In this document: positions 7,530 through 16,002 of the stretch, one piece after another
How the letters are laid out: each line of letters starts with the position of its first letter
Numbering within the stretch: the first letter of the stretch is position 1
Source: a virus
Length of the DNA: 25,927 nt
IMG/VR virus record: IMGVR_UViG_3300032282_005183
Coordinates: 1-25,927 of that record
Direction: 5' to 3' (one strand)
Position numbers and translations under genes: made by a program
Notes under the pieces: model-generated
Told to the model about the DNA's origin: nothing
What the model saw: only the letters and a program-made list of their open reading frames with translations
The model's database searches: none

Positions 7530-8265
7530 TAAAATATGTTTAATATATCAGCCAGCTGGCATTGGTGATGTATTTTTTTCAATAGGAATTGCCAGATATT
7601 ATCAGAAATTAGGATATAGAATAATTTGGCCAGTAGTAGCAGATATTATTGAAATGCTAAATCAAATTACTGATATAGAATTTTATGATTGGAAAGGAGA
7701 TTTTCCTAAAAAAGAATATTATAATGATGCTAATGTAGACGTAATACATACAGAGGAATTTGTATTTTTACCAATACATAAAAGTACAAATATAATTGGT
7801 GGATTGGTTATGCCAAGTAAATATCAAATAACAAACGCCTCAAATGAGGTATCTAACTGGTCTGAATATTTTAATTGGAATAGAAATGTTGAAAAAGAAA
7901 ATGAATTATACTATGATGTTTTAAATCTAAAAGATGATGAACAATACATTTTCATTAATCAAAATTTTGTAACGCCACCTAGAACCATTAAATTTCCAAT
8001 AGATGTAGATACATCCGATATGAAAGTTGTAAATATGGATTATATAGATGGGTATAATGTTTTTGATTGGGCCAAAGTTATAGAAAAGGCTAGTGGTATA
8101 GTTACAATTGATACGTGTATTCAATATATGATTGAAAAATTGGATATGCAATCGGAGTTTTACTATTGCTATCTGAGAAACGGCATATATACATACCAAC
8201 AAATTAAAGATTTGTTTAAAACAAATTGGAAATATTTTGACCATAATAACAATGAAATAGTATGA
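7513..8265 (+). CDS. Glycosyltransferase, GT9 (heptosyltransferase)-like
   Basis: A 250-residue protein resembling GT9 enzymes, the ADP-heptose:LPS heptosyltransferases. The N-terminal loop PAGIGDVFFSIGIARYYQK (about residues 14-32) matches the GDxxxxxPxxxxLK region of the family. Near residues 196-209 the segment IVTIDTCIQYMIEKL matches the C-terminal DT-x-x-x-H-x-A motif region, although the usual His is not conserved. It is short for GT9 (about 320-350 residues) and the middle is divergent, so the call is moderate. Its position is the best argument: it overlaps the hldC-like gene by 17 bases and the hldA-like gene by 4 bases, so activation and transfer of heptose look coupled. Confidence 0.65.
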   Translation: MEKENNKICLIYQPAGIGDVFFSIGIARYYQKLGYRIIWPVVADIIEMLNQITDIEFYDWKGDFPKKEYYNDANVDVIHTEEFVFLPIHKSTNIIGGLVMPSKYQITNASNEVSNWSEYFNWNRNVEKENELYYDVLNLKDDEQYIFINQNFVTPPRTIKFPIDVDTSDMKVVNMDYIDGYNVFDWAKVIEKASGIVTIDTCIQYMIEKLDMQSEFYYCYLRNGIYTYQQIKDLFKTNWKYFDHNNNEIV

Positions 8266-8999
8266 TAAAAGTGTTGATTATTGGAGAGGTTTGTATGGAT
8301 AGGTTTGTGTACTGCCACATAGATAGATTATCTCCGGAGGCACCGGTTCCTGTATTAAAGCCAATAGAAATTGTTGAGAATTTGGGAATGGCTGGCAATG
8401 TTGCAGAAAATGTAAAATATATCAACCAAAACGTACATATAACAAATTGGAATCAATCAAATATAATTACAAAAACAAGATATGTTGAAAAGAAAAGTAA
8501 TCATATGTTTATACGAGTTGATGATGGTGAACTATCTGTTTGTGAGCAAATAGCAAACATAGATGATACTAAAATAAAAGAATCCGATATAGTGATTGTT
8601 AGCGATTATAATAAAGGATTTTTATCATTGGAAGATATAAAGTACATAGGAGAATTATCAAAAATTTCAATACTTGATTCTAAAAAAATATTATCAGATG
8701 ATGTTATTTCTAAATATACATTTGTTAAATTGAATAAAAATGAGTATATTAGTAATTCACATTTAAAATCTAAAAAAAATATAATAGTTACATTGGGTAG
8801 CGATGGGGCAATGATTAATGATACGATTTATAAAAGCCCATCACCTGCAGAGACTATAGATGTTAGTGGTGCAGGAGATACATTTGTAGCATCCTTTATT
8901 TTAAAATATTTTGAAACGGGAAATATGGAAACATCAATAAAATTCGCAAATAAATTATCAGCAATAGTTGTAAACAAAAGAGGAGTAGCTACGCCATAA
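8262..8999 (+). CDS. hldA: Heptose-7-phosphate kinase (HldE N-terminal domain type, PfkB family)
   Basis: A 245-residue PfkB/ribokinase-fold sugar kinase equal to the N-terminal half of HldE/RfaE, which phosphorylates D-glycero-D-manno-heptose 7-phosphate at O1. Diagnostic segments are MDR (12-14), RLSPEAPVPV (22-31), the GGAANVA counterpart GMAGNVAENV (42-51), SDYNKG (114-119), and the ATP/anion-hole motif DVSGAGDTF (200-208) with catalytic D206. The end, VVNKRGVATP, matches the usual GKLGTATV. Compared with free-standing HldA (about 310-330 residues) it lacks about 70 residues after the substrate loop, so the lid region is reduced. ATG overlaps the preceding stop (ATGA). Confidence 0.8.
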   Translation: MIKVLIIGEVCMDRFVYCHIDRLSPEAPVPVLKPIEIVENLGMAGNVAENVKYINQNVHITNWNQSNIITKTRYVEKKSNHMFIRVDDGELSVCEQIANIDDTKIKESDIVIVSDYNKGFLSLEDIKYIGELSKISILDSKKILSDDVISKYTFVKLNKNEYISNSHLKSKKNIIVTLGSDGAMINDTIYKSPSPAETIDVSGAGDTFVASFILKYFETGNMETSIKFANKLSAIVVNKRGVATP

Positions 9000-9009
9000 A
9001 ATAAAAAAT

Positions 9010-9501
9010 ATGATAGAAACAATATTATACAAAGACAAAACTTATCCGAAATTCCAATCAGAAGGAAACGCAGCACAATTCGCTATACCATATGCAAAGC
9101 ATTTTTGTAAAGGCGAAGGTGTAGATGTTGGTTGTATGAAACCTGAATGGGCATTTCCTGGAGCACATTTAGTAGACCCTGCTTTAAATGATTACGATGC
9201 ATTAAACTTTCCATATGAAAATTTAGATTATATATTTAGTTCGCATTGCTTGGAGCATTTATATGATTGGGTTGATGTATTGGATTACTGGTCATCAAAA
9301 TTAAAACAAGGTGGAGTATTATTTTTATACTTACCGGATTATTCACAAGAATATTGGAAACCCTGGAATAATAGAAAACATAAAAATATCTTTACACCAA
9401 ATATTATATCCGATTATATGAAGGAGAATGGATATAAAAATGTATTCCAATCAGCAGTAGATTTAAATAACGCATTTATGGTGACAGCTGAAAAAATTTA
9501 A
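9010..9501 (+). CDS. SAM-dependent methyltransferase, type 11-like
   Basis: A 163-residue class I methyltransferase of the Methyltransf_11 kind. Motif I is GEGVDVGCM (about residues 35-43). YIFSSHCLEHLYDW is the usual S-x-x-x-L-E-H segment after strand 4, and GGVLFLYLPDY is strand 5. It is at the small end of the family and probably consists of the core domain alone. Close relatives lie in bacterial surface-polysaccharide gene clusters, so O-methylation of a sugar is the likely job, though the substrate is not visible. It starts 10 bases after the kinase stop with an A-rich leader (ATAAAAAAT) and leads a run of three methyltransferase-type genes. Confidence 0.7.
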   Translation: MIETILYKDKTYPKFQSEGNAAQFAIPYAKHFCKGEGVDVGCMKPEWAFPGAHLVDPALNDYDALNFPYENLDYIFSSHCLEHLYDWVDVLDYWSSKLKQGGVLFLYLPDYSQEYWKPWNNRKHKNIFTPNIISDYMKENGYKNVFQSAVDLNNAFMVTAEKI

Positions 9502-9503
9502 TT

Positions 9504-10136
9504 ATGATAAAATACAAATCAAACTCTAGAGAAAATCAAGACCTATTTGTTTTATGTGTTTTGGATAAAAAAGTGGATGGAATATACGTTGAAGTGGGAA
9601 GTGCATGGCCAATAAAAGATAATAATACATATCTTTTAGAATCGGAATTTAATTGGCAAGGTGTTTCGTTTGATAATGATTACTCATTTGCAAATGAATT
9701 TAATAATGTTAGAAAAAATCAATGTGTATTAGCAGATGCAACTGAATTGGATTATAATTACATTTTTGAAGAATGTGGATTACCAACTCATATAGATTAT
9801 TTACAATTAGATATAGACCCGCCTCACAATACATTTAAGGTTTTAAATAAAATTGACTTTAATAAATATTCATTTTCGGTCATAACTTATGAACACGATT
9901 TTTCATCAGGAGGAAAAGAAGAAAGAATAAAGTCTAGACAAATTTTAGAATCATATGGTTATACTAGAGTTATTAGCGATGTTATGCATGGGGATATTAT
10001 TTTTGAAGATTGGTATGTAAATGAAAAATATATGCCAAATGATAATTGGAAAGAATTTATTGGAGAAAATATTCCAATGGACATAGAATCAATAAATGAG
10101 AAATATAATAATATATTTATAAAACTTTTAAAATAA
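9504..10136 (+). CDS. FkbM-like methyltransferase
   Basis: A 210-residue protein with the FkbM (Methyltransf_21) layout. It begins NSRENQDLFVLCVLDKK, the S-x-x-x-Q-D-x-F-V opening typical of the family, then IYVEVGSAWPIKDNNTYLLE (about residues 27-46) as motif I, and QLDIDPP (about residues 97-103) where FkbM proteins have their acidic motif. Members usually O-methylate sugars in polysaccharide or antibiotic pathways. Residues after 150 are specific to this protein. It begins two bases after the previous stop and ends three bases before the next start. Confidence 0.65.
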   Translation: MIKYKSNSRENQDLFVLCVLDKKVDGIYVEVGSAWPIKDNNTYLLESEFNWQGVSFDNDYSFANEFNNVRKNQCVLADATELDYNYIFEECGLPTHIDYLQLDIDPPHNTFKVLNKIDFNKYSFSVITYEHDFSSGGKEERIKSRQILESYGYTRVISDVMHGDIIFEDWYVNEKYMPNDNWKEFIGENIPMDIESINEKYNNIFIKLLK

Positions 10137-10139
10137 AAA

Positions 10140-10733
10140 ATGGGAAGACTATTTACATTTGATTTGGATTACTACATTAGTAATTACAATATTAAACACT
10201 TTGTTGAGACAGGAACAGGGGAAGGAGATACACTTGCAGCATTGATTACATATCAGTTAGAATCGTATAACTCTGTAGAGATACATGATGTTATCTATAA
10301 TAGATGTGTGGAGCGATTTAAAGAAAACTCACATAGAGTTCATTTATATAATGATAATTCAATCGAAGGACTTAAAAAAATGATTCAAAATATATCAAAA
10401 GATGAAAACATTTTGTTTTGGTTGGATGCACATTTTCCAGGCGCAGACTCAAATTTAAGTGGGTATGGTACTGAAAAGCGTGATGATATTCGGATTCCCT
10501 TAGAACACGAGATTAAGTTAATAGAGGAAATGAGAAGTGGGTGTCGTGATTTAATTTTCATAGATGATTTAAGAATATACGAAGACGGACCATTTAGTAA
10601 TGGTAATTGGGCCGAAAGAAATGTTTTAGGTGGAAATGGTATTGACTTTATATATGATAGTTTTTCAGAATCACATCGGATTAATAAGGTTTATAATGAT
10701 GAAGGATATATAATATTAACACCTAAATCTTAA
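10140..10733 (+). CDS. Methyltransferase-like Rossmann protein
   Basis: A 197-residue protein with class I methyltransferase features: HFVETGTGEGDTLAAL (about residues 20-35) as the glycine-rich motif I, SVEI at the end of strand 2, and ILFWLDAHFPG (about residues 90-101) as the acidic motif after strand 4. DLIFIDDLRIYE (about residues 136-147) may be strand 5. It resembles the third of three consecutive methyltransferase-type genes (9010-10733) and presumably acts on the same glycan. The family is less certain than for its two neighbours; a non-methylating Rossmann enzyme is possible. Confidence 0.55.
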   Translation: MGRLFTFDLDYYISNYNIKHFVETGTGEGDTLAALITYQLESYNSVEIHDVIYNRCVERFKENSHRVHLYNDNSIEGLKKMIQNISKDENILFWLDAHFPGADSNLSGYGTEKRDDIRIPLEHEIKLIEEMRSGCRDLIFIDDLRIYEDGPFSNGNWAERNVLGGNGIDFIYDSFSESHRINKVYNDEGYIILTPKS

Positions 10734-10736
10734 TAT

Positions 10737-11405
10737 ATGGAATTGAAAAATGTTACATTAATTTGTTTAGAGGGAGTTGATAATGTTAATAGTATTAATA
10801 AAGCAGTAAAGGCACTACAAATTAGCTCTAGAAATATTAACTTTGGAGAAATTATTTTAATAGCTCCTGAAAAGCCAAATTGTTATTATGAAGGTATAAC
10901 ATATCATAAAATAGATAAACTAACTTGGATTGAGTATAATCAATTTATATTAAAAAGACTTAACGAATATGTTAATACGGATTATTGTGTATTAATACAA
11001 ACAGACGGATTTATTTTAAATTCGTATCTATGGAGTAACCAATTTTTAAAATACGATTATATAGGACATGCTTTTGACTTTATAAATTGCCCTTGGCAAA
11101 TAGGTGGAATCAATCCTGAAGTTGTAGATAGAAAGGGCGTGCATGGATTAAATAGAGTTGGCAATGGTGGATTTAGTTTTAGATCCAAAAAGTTTTTAAT
11201 AGAAACCGCTAATTGTCCGTATGAGTGTAACGGCCCCGAAGATGTTTTTGTATCAAATGATTATTTTGATTATTTTATTGATAAGGGAATTAAATATGCT
11301 CCGGTAGAAACCGCCGACTTATTTTCAAAAGATGCAGCAGATGATATAACTTCTACTTTTGGGTTTCATGGTGATAAAAATCTTATAAATGTTTTAATGA
11401 ATTAA
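10737..11405 (+). CDS. DUF5672-like glycosyltransferase
   Basis: A 222-residue protein matching the DUF5672 pattern seen in bacterial glycan clusters. VLIQTDGFIL (about residues 82-91) supplies an acidic motif in the place of a GT-A DxD. YDYIGHAFDF follows, and then VGNGGFSFRSKKF (about residues 141-153), the glycine-rich segment most typical of the family. PEDVFVSNDYF (about residues 165-175) looks like the late acidic motif of GT-A enzymes. The family is thought to be glycosyltransferases, but the sugar is not known. It begins three bases after the previous stop and is followed two bases later by the GT17-like gene. Confidence 0.7.
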   Translation: MELKNVTLICLEGVDNVNSINKAVKALQISSRNINFGEIILIAPEKPNCYYEGITYHKIDKLTWIEYNQFILKRLNEYVNTDYCVLIQTDGFILNSYLWSNQFLKYDYIGHAFDFINCPWQIGGINPEVVDRKGVHGLNRVGNGGFSFRSKKFLIETANCPYECNGPEDVFVSNDYFDYFIDKGIKYAPVETADLFSKDAADDITSTFGFHGDKNLINVLMN

Positions 11406-11407
11406 TT

Positions 11408-12199
11408 ATGAAAATTTACGATTGCTTTACATTTTTTAATGAATTGGATTTATTAGAAATCCGATTAAATGAACTTGATGATGTTGTTGATTATTTTGTA
11501 TTAGTTGAATCAACCCGCTCCTTTCAGAATAATCAAAAACCTTGCAATTACTTAAATAACTTGGATAGATTTAAAAAATTTAATGATAAGATTATTAGAT
11601 TGGAAGTACCAGAAAATATGTTTAATGATAATATAAGAGCCAACGAAGAAAATTGCTGGAATTATATTATCAACGGATTGAGTGATGTTGACAATGATGA
11701 TATTATTATGGTTGGCGCTTTAGATGAAATACCAGAAAAACATATCCTAAAGAACATTATAAATGATAATCAGCAATATCCAATATGTATTTTTATGAAG
11801 CTTTATTATTATTATTTAAATACTAGATTTATTAATGATTATGATAAAGAATACTGGCCTGGAACTTACATTACTAAATATTCTTTTCTTAACAAAAATA
11901 ATATATACAACGGATGTGTGGGTAATGGGTTGCATGCCAGAAAGGAAGCAACTGCAGTAACCGGCGGTTGGCATTTTAGTTCATTGGGTGATGGGAAAAA
12001 TCAAAAAATAAAAATTAATAATTTTGGACATGATTATTTTAATCATATGACGGAAGAGGATTTCAATATAAGAATAGAAAAATTAGAAGACCCCTTTGGT
12101 AGATCTTCGGAATTTTTACACTCCATAGAAACTATTGAACATTTACCTATATATGTTCAGCAAAATATTGAAAAATTTAATAAGTACATACGCAAATAA
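11408..12199 (+). CDS. GT17-like N-acetylglucosaminyltransferase-type protein
   Basis: A 263-residue protein with the hallmarks of family GT17, whose eukaryotic member MGAT3 adds bisecting beta-1,4-GlcNAc to N-glycans. The N-terminus KIYDCFTFFNELDLLEIRL and the following DYFVLVEST are nearly diagnostic of the family. The acidic motif is GALDEIP (about residues 103-109), in place of the S-D-x-D-E-I-P form, and TGGWHFSSLG (about residues 185-194) is also typical. Bacterial and viral GT17 proteins are largely uncharacterised, so donor and acceptor are unknown. Its TAA overlaps the ATG of the next gene by one base. Confidence 0.8.
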   Translation: MKIYDCFTFFNELDLLEIRLNELDDVVDYFVLVESTRSFQNNQKPCNYLNNLDRFKKFNDKIIRLEVPENMFNDNIRANEENCWNYIINGLSDVDNDDIIMVGALDEIPEKHILKNIINDNQQYPICIFMKLYYYYLNTRFINDYDKEYWPGTYITKYSFLNKNNIYNGCVGNGLHARKEATAVTGGWHFSSLGDGKNQKIKINNFGHDYFNHMTEEDFNIRIEKLEDPFGRSSEFLHSIETIEHLPIYVQQNIEKFNKYIRK

Positions 12200-13158
12200 T
12201 GAAAAAAATACTATTAATTGGCGGCGCTGGATATGTAGGAAGTAGATTATCCAACCATTTATCTCAAAATGGCAATGATGTCTATGTATTAGATAAATTT
12301 TGGTTTGGTGATTTTCTTTATCCTAACATTTCAAAAATAAAACAAGATTTATGGAAATTAACATCTAATGATTTGGTTGGGTTTGATGTTATTGTTTTTC
12401 TTGCCGGATTAGCAAATGACCCGATGGCCATGTTTAGGTCCGATCTTAATTTTATAGAAAATGCAGCCGCTCCGGCATATATTGCATACATATCCAAACA
12501 AGCGGGAGTCAAAAGATTTGTCCATGCTAGCTCTTGTAGTGTGTATGGATATACTAAAAATGAAATATTAGATGAAGCCAGTAAAATACATCCAAATTAT
12601 CCATATGGCATATCTAAATTACAATCAGAATGTGGAGTAATGGCATTAGAAGATGAAAACTTCCGGCCAATAATCTTAAGAAAAGGAACTATATGTGGTT
12701 GGTCGCCTAAAATGCGATATGATTTAGTGGTTAATACTATGCTAAAAGATGCAATTGTTTCTAAAAAAATAGTAGTAAATAATCCCGATTTATGGAGACC
12801 ACTTATTGATATACGTGATGTGGTTCAGGGATATGAAAAAGCAATATCCGCAGATTTGGACATATCTGGAATATATAATTTAGCTGGTATTAATTTAACT
12901 ATTGGTGAATTAGGAAAAAAAATACACAACCATTTAACTCTTTTGGGATTTGATAATGAATTAATAATTAACAATATAGAAGATATTAGAAATTACAAAG
13001 TATCAACTACTAAAATAGAAAAAGAATTAAACTATAAACCCACATACACAATCACAGATTCATTAAATGATATATTGCATAATATTGATATTGAGGGTTA
13101 TAATTTTAATAACCCAATATTTTATAATATAGAAACATTTAAAAAAGTTACAAAATAG
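12199..13158 (+). CDS. NAD-dependent sugar epimerase/dehydratase (extended SDR)
   Basis: A 319-residue extended SDR. The NAD-binding loop GGAGYVG is at residues 8-14. The catalytic Ser lies in HASSCSVYG, and the YxxxK pair is Y136/K140 in YPYGISK. LRKGTICGWSP (about residues 154-164) and WRPLIDIRDV (about residues 200-209) are the usual substrate-domain segments of nucleotide-sugar enzymes. It lies directly before a full C-methyltransferase and another SDR, an arrangement used for branched deoxysugars in bacterial O-antigen clusters. Whether it is an epimerase, dehydratase or reductase cannot be decided from the motifs. It ends three bases before the next start. Confidence 0.75.
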   Translation: MKKILLIGGAGYVGSRLSNHLSQNGNDVYVLDKFWFGDFLYPNISKIKQDLWKLTSNDLVGFDVIVFLAGLANDPMAMFRSDLNFIENAAAPAYIAYISKQAGVKRFVHASSCSVYGYTKNEILDEASKIHPNYPYGISKLQSECGVMALEDENFRPIILRKGTICGWSPKMRYDLVVNTMLKDAIVSKKIVVNNPDLWRPLIDIRDVVQGYEKAISADLDISGIYNLAGINLTIGELGKKIHNHLTLLGFDNELIINNIEDIRNYKVSTTKIEKELNYKPTYTITDSLNDILHNIDIEGYNFNNPIFYNIETFKKVTK

Positions 13159-13161
13159 AAT

Positions 13162-14391
13162 ATGTTTAACGAATTTTCAAAAAAATTTATAGCCAACAAT
13201 GAATGTTTGGCATGCGGTGAATCAAAGAATTTAAGAACTATTATTGATTTAGGAGAGCAACCATTGGCAAATGATTACCACAGCGGAATTACGCTAGATG
13301 AATATCCATTAAAACTTAATTTATGTACTAATTGCTATCATCTACAATTAAGCCATACAGTGAATCCTGATTTAATGTTTAAAAATTATTTGTATGTGAG
13401 TGGTACTGCAAAAACTTTAAAAGATTATTTTGATTTCTTTGCAAAAACAACATTTGAGCAAGTTCCAAATGCAAAAAAAGTTCTTGATATTGCTTGTAAC
13501 GATGCAACTCAATTGGATTCATATAAGCAATTGGGATTGAAAACCTATGGAATAGATCCTGCTGAAAATTTATATACTGATGCTGCAGCAAAGGGCCACA
13601 ATATAATTTGCGATTACTTTAATACGGCAACAATAAAAAAGTTTGAAGATACTAAATTTGATATTATTACAGCACAAAATGTTTTCGCTCATACTAGATT
13701 TACATATGATTTTCTAAAAGCATGTTCGGAGATATTAGCTACCGATGGTAAGTTGTTTATACAAACTTCTCAAGCAAATATGGTAATGAATAATGAATTT
13801 GATACGATATATCACGAACACTTATCTTTTTTTAATATCAATTCAATGATGACTTTAGTTAAAAGAGCCGGATTGAATTTGGTTGATGTAAAAAAGACAG
13901 ATATTCATGGTACTAGTTATGTATTCGTTATTTCACATAAAAAAGAAATATCTGATAATTTCAATGTTGAATATGAAAATGAAAAAGCAAAAGGCCTTTA
14001 TAATATTCTTACATATCCTGAATATTCAATGAAATGCTATAACGCAGCTTTCTTACTAAAGCAAAGATTATTAGAGTTTAAAAATGATGGATATACATTA
14101 ATAGGATATGGAGCAGCTGCAAAGGGAAATACATTGATAAACTTTGCTAAAATTGAATTGGATTTAATAATAGATGATAATCCTCTAAAACAGGGTTTAT
14201 ATACACCAGGTATGAACATACCAATATATTCTTCCGATAAATTAAAAGAATTTGATTCAAATACAAAAATAGTATTCATACCGCTTGCCTGGAATTTTTA
14301 TAAAGAAATAAAAGAAAGAATAAAAAATAAAAGGAATAATGAAAATGATTTTTTCATTAAATATTTTCCAAATCTTATAATTACAAATTAA
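13162..14391 (+). CDS. Sugar C-methyltransferase, three-domain type
   Basis: A 409-residue protein with all three domains of the NDP-sugar C-methyltransferase family (TylC3/TcaB9 type). The N-terminal zinc domain has C15-x2-C18 and C55-x2-C58. The SAM domain has VLDIACNDATQ (about residues 107-117) as motif I. The active-site segment Y217-H-E-H220 (IYHEHLSFF) matches the catalytic Tyr/His/Glu/His cluster of TcaB9. The C-terminal domain carries GYGAAAKGNTL (about residues 315-325) and a DDNPLKQG/TPGMNIPI stretch. It should add a methyl group to carbon 3 of a 4-keto-deoxysugar nucleotide. Flanking SDR genes could supply and reduce that keto sugar. It is complete and normal in length. Confidence 0.85.
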   Translation: MFNEFSKKFIANNECLACGESKNLRTIIDLGEQPLANDYHSGITLDEYPLKLNLCTNCYHLQLSHTVNPDLMFKNYLYVSGTAKTLKDYFDFFAKTTFEQVPNAKKVLDIACNDATQLDSYKQLGLKTYGIDPAENLYTDAAAKGHNIICDYFNTATIKKFEDTKFDIITAQNVFAHTRFTYDFLKACSEILATDGKLFIQTSQANMVMNNEFDTIYHEHLSFFNINSMMTLVKRAGLNLVDVKKTDIHGTSYVFVISHKKEISDNFNVEYENEKAKGLYNILTYPEYSMKCYNAAFLLKQRLLEFKNDGYTLIGYGAAAKGNTLINFAKIELDLIIDDNPLKQGLYTPGMNIPIYSSDKLKEFDSNTKIVFIPLAWNFYKEIKERIKNKRNNENDFFIKYFPNLIITN

Positions 14392-14394
14392 AAA

Positions 14395-15396
14395 ATGAAA
14401 AAGAAAAAAGTATTAATAACCGGCGTAGCTGGGTTAATTGGCAGTAGACTTTCTGATTGGATTATTGAAAACCAACCAGAATACGATGTAATAGGAATAG
14501 ATGATTTAAGTGGCGGATATGATGCAAATATAAATCCAAAAGTTAAATTTTATATGTTGGATGTAAAGAGTTCCACACTAAAAGATATTTTTGAAATTGA
14601 AAAACCAGATTATGTATTTCATTTCGCAGCTTATGCGGCCGAAGGGCTTTCACCATTCATACGTCAATATAACTATCAAAATAACCTTGTAGCTACATCT
14701 AATATTGTCAATGAATGCATTCGTCATAATGTTCATAGATTGGTATTCGCATCAACACTTGCTGTTTATGGGCATGGTGAGAGTGGATTATTTGATGAAA
14801 AGCAAACTCCGAATCCAATAGACCCATATGGTGTCGCAAAATATGCATGTGAAATGGATATTCAAATCGCTGGAGAGCAGCATGGGCTTGATTGGTGTAT
14901 AATCCGACCTCATAATGTATATGGTATTAAGCAAAATATTTGGGACAAGTATCGCAATGTATTGGGTATATGGATGTTTCAGCATATGAATGGCGAACCA
15001 ATGGCCATTTTTGGCGATGGAACTCAATCACGCGCATTTAGCTATATTGATGATAATTTAGAACCACTTTGGAAATCAGCCATATTACCGGAAGCTTCCA
15101 AACAAATCATTAATGTAGGAGGTATTGAGGAAATAAGCATAAATGAAGCATGCGATACACTTATAGAGGTAATTGGAGGCGGTACAAAAATATATTTTGA
15201 AGGTAGACATGAAGTTAAGCATTCAATACCAACTTGGCAAAAATCTATTGATATACTGGGATATTCATACAATACAAAACTAAAAGAAGGTTTAACTGAA
15301 ATGTGGGCATGGGCTCAACAACAACCAAAGCGTGAAAGATTTATTTGGCCAGAATACGAATTAGATAATGGAATTTATTCTTTTTGGAAAAAATAA
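14395..15396 (+). CDS. NAD-dependent sugar epimerase, UDP-glucose 4-epimerase-like SDR
   Basis: A 333-residue extended SDR. GVAGLIG at residues 10-16 is the NAD loop. FASTLAVYG holds the catalytic Ser/Thr region, and PYGVAK gives Y145/K149. RPHNVYG and GDGTQSRAFSYIDD (about residues 204-217) are standard for UDP-sugar 4-epimerases and related enzymes. The C-terminus ends in a tryptophan/aromatic-rich stretch (WAWAQQQ, FIWPEYE, YSFWKK) that is not usual for GalE. The specific sugar is not known. It ends the first part of the island; promoter P4 starts one base after its stop codon. Confidence 0.75.
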   Translation: MKKKKVLITGVAGLIGSRLSDWIIENQPEYDVIGIDDLSGGYDANINPKVKFYMLDVKSSTLKDIFEIEKPDYVFHFAAYAAEGLSPFIRQYNYQNNLVATSNIVNECIRHNVHRLVFASTLAVYGHGESGLFDEKQTPNPIDPYGVAKYACEMDIQIAGEQHGLDWCIIRPHNVYGIKQNIWDKYRNVLGIWMFQHMNGEPMAIFGDGTQSRAFSYIDDNLEPLWKSAILPEASKQIINVGGIEEISINEACDTLIEVIGGGTKIYFEGRHEVKHSIPTWQKSIDILGYSYNTKLKEGLTEMWAWAQQQPKRERFIWPEYELDNGIYSFWKK

Positions 15397-15428
15397 TTTG
15401 ATAGTTTCAAATAAATTATGTATATTAC
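15397..15428 (+). promoter_or_regulatory. Bacteroidota-type promoter P4, internal to the glycan island
   Basis: The inverted repeat TTTGA-TAGTT-TCAAA (15397-15411) includes the -33 TTTG. Nine bases later comes TATATTAC (15421-15428). Spacing between TTTGA and TATATT is 19 bases, as in the other three promoters of this type. It would drive the methyltransferase-like gene at 15451 and the two glycosyltransferase genes after it. It also argues that the ATG at 15418 cannot be the start, because that codon lies upstream of and touching the -7 box. Confidence 0.6.
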
Positions 15429-15450
15429 ATCTATATTAAACAAAAATAAA

Positions 15451-16002
15451 ATGAAAAATTTAAAAGAAATTTACGAAGAAATGTGCAATAAGCAATCAGA
15501 TATTAATGAACATTTACCAGTACTAAAAAGATATTCAGAAGAATGTGAATATATTACAGAAATGGGAGTTAGAACTGTAGTATCAACATATGCATTTTTA
15601 ATGGGTAAACCAACTAAATTAATATCAATTGATATAGTTCCTATTGAACAATACGGAATTGATAGAAATGATTTGAAAAATTTAGCCAAAGAAAATAATA
15701 TTGATTTTGAATTTGTAGTAGGAGATACTACTTTAATTGAAATAAAAGAAACTGATTTACTTTTTATTGATACACTACACAGATACAATCAATTAAAGAC
15801 CGAATTAGCAATGCATGCGGATAAAGCAAAAAAATATATTATATTACACGATACAACTTCATACGCATATGTAGGCGAAGATATTCAAAACGATAGAGGT
15901 CTGTGGCCAGCTGTTGAGGAATTTTTGAACCAAAACGCAAATTGGATAATACATGAAAAATTTGAAAATAATAATGGTTTGACAATATTAAAAAGAATAT
16001 AA
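15451..16002 (+). CDS. Class I methyltransferase-like protein (Methyltransf_24/CmcI type)
   Basis: A 183-residue protein of the CmcI/Methyltransf_24 type. EYITEMGVRTVVSTYAFL (about residues 32-49) is the motif I region, ISIDIV the end of strand 2, DLLFIDTLHRYNQLKTEL (about residues 103-120) the metal-binding or acidic region with a typical D-x-x-H-x-Y pattern, and YIILHDT the next strand with its His-Asp. The frame is open from 15418, but that ATG touches the -7 box of promoter P4. The ATG at 15451, after AACAAAAATAAA, gives a normal A-rich leader and is preferred. Family members methylate or hydroxylate small molecules and sugars; the substrate here is unknown. One base overlaps the next ATG. 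Confidence 0.65.
   Translation: MKNLKEIYEEMCNKQSDINEHLPVLKRYSEECEYITEMGVRTVVSTYAFLMGKPTKLISIDIVPIEQYGIDRNDLKNLAKENNIDFEFVVGDTTLIEIKETDLLFIDTLHRYNQLKTELAMHADKAKKYIILHDTTSYAYVGEDIQNDRGLWPAVEEFLNQNANWIIHEKFENNNGLTILKRI

Noticed and set aside
7927-8425. Overlapping minus-strand frames of 105 and 69 codons
   Set aside because: Opposite two well-supported genes (GT9-like and kinase), with no leader, no family pattern and hydrophobic shadow composition.
15418-15450. ATG 15418 as start of the CmcI-type gene
   Set aside because: This ATG abuts and shares a base region with the -7 box at 15421, so it would not be on the transcript; ATG 15451 has the usual A-rich leader.
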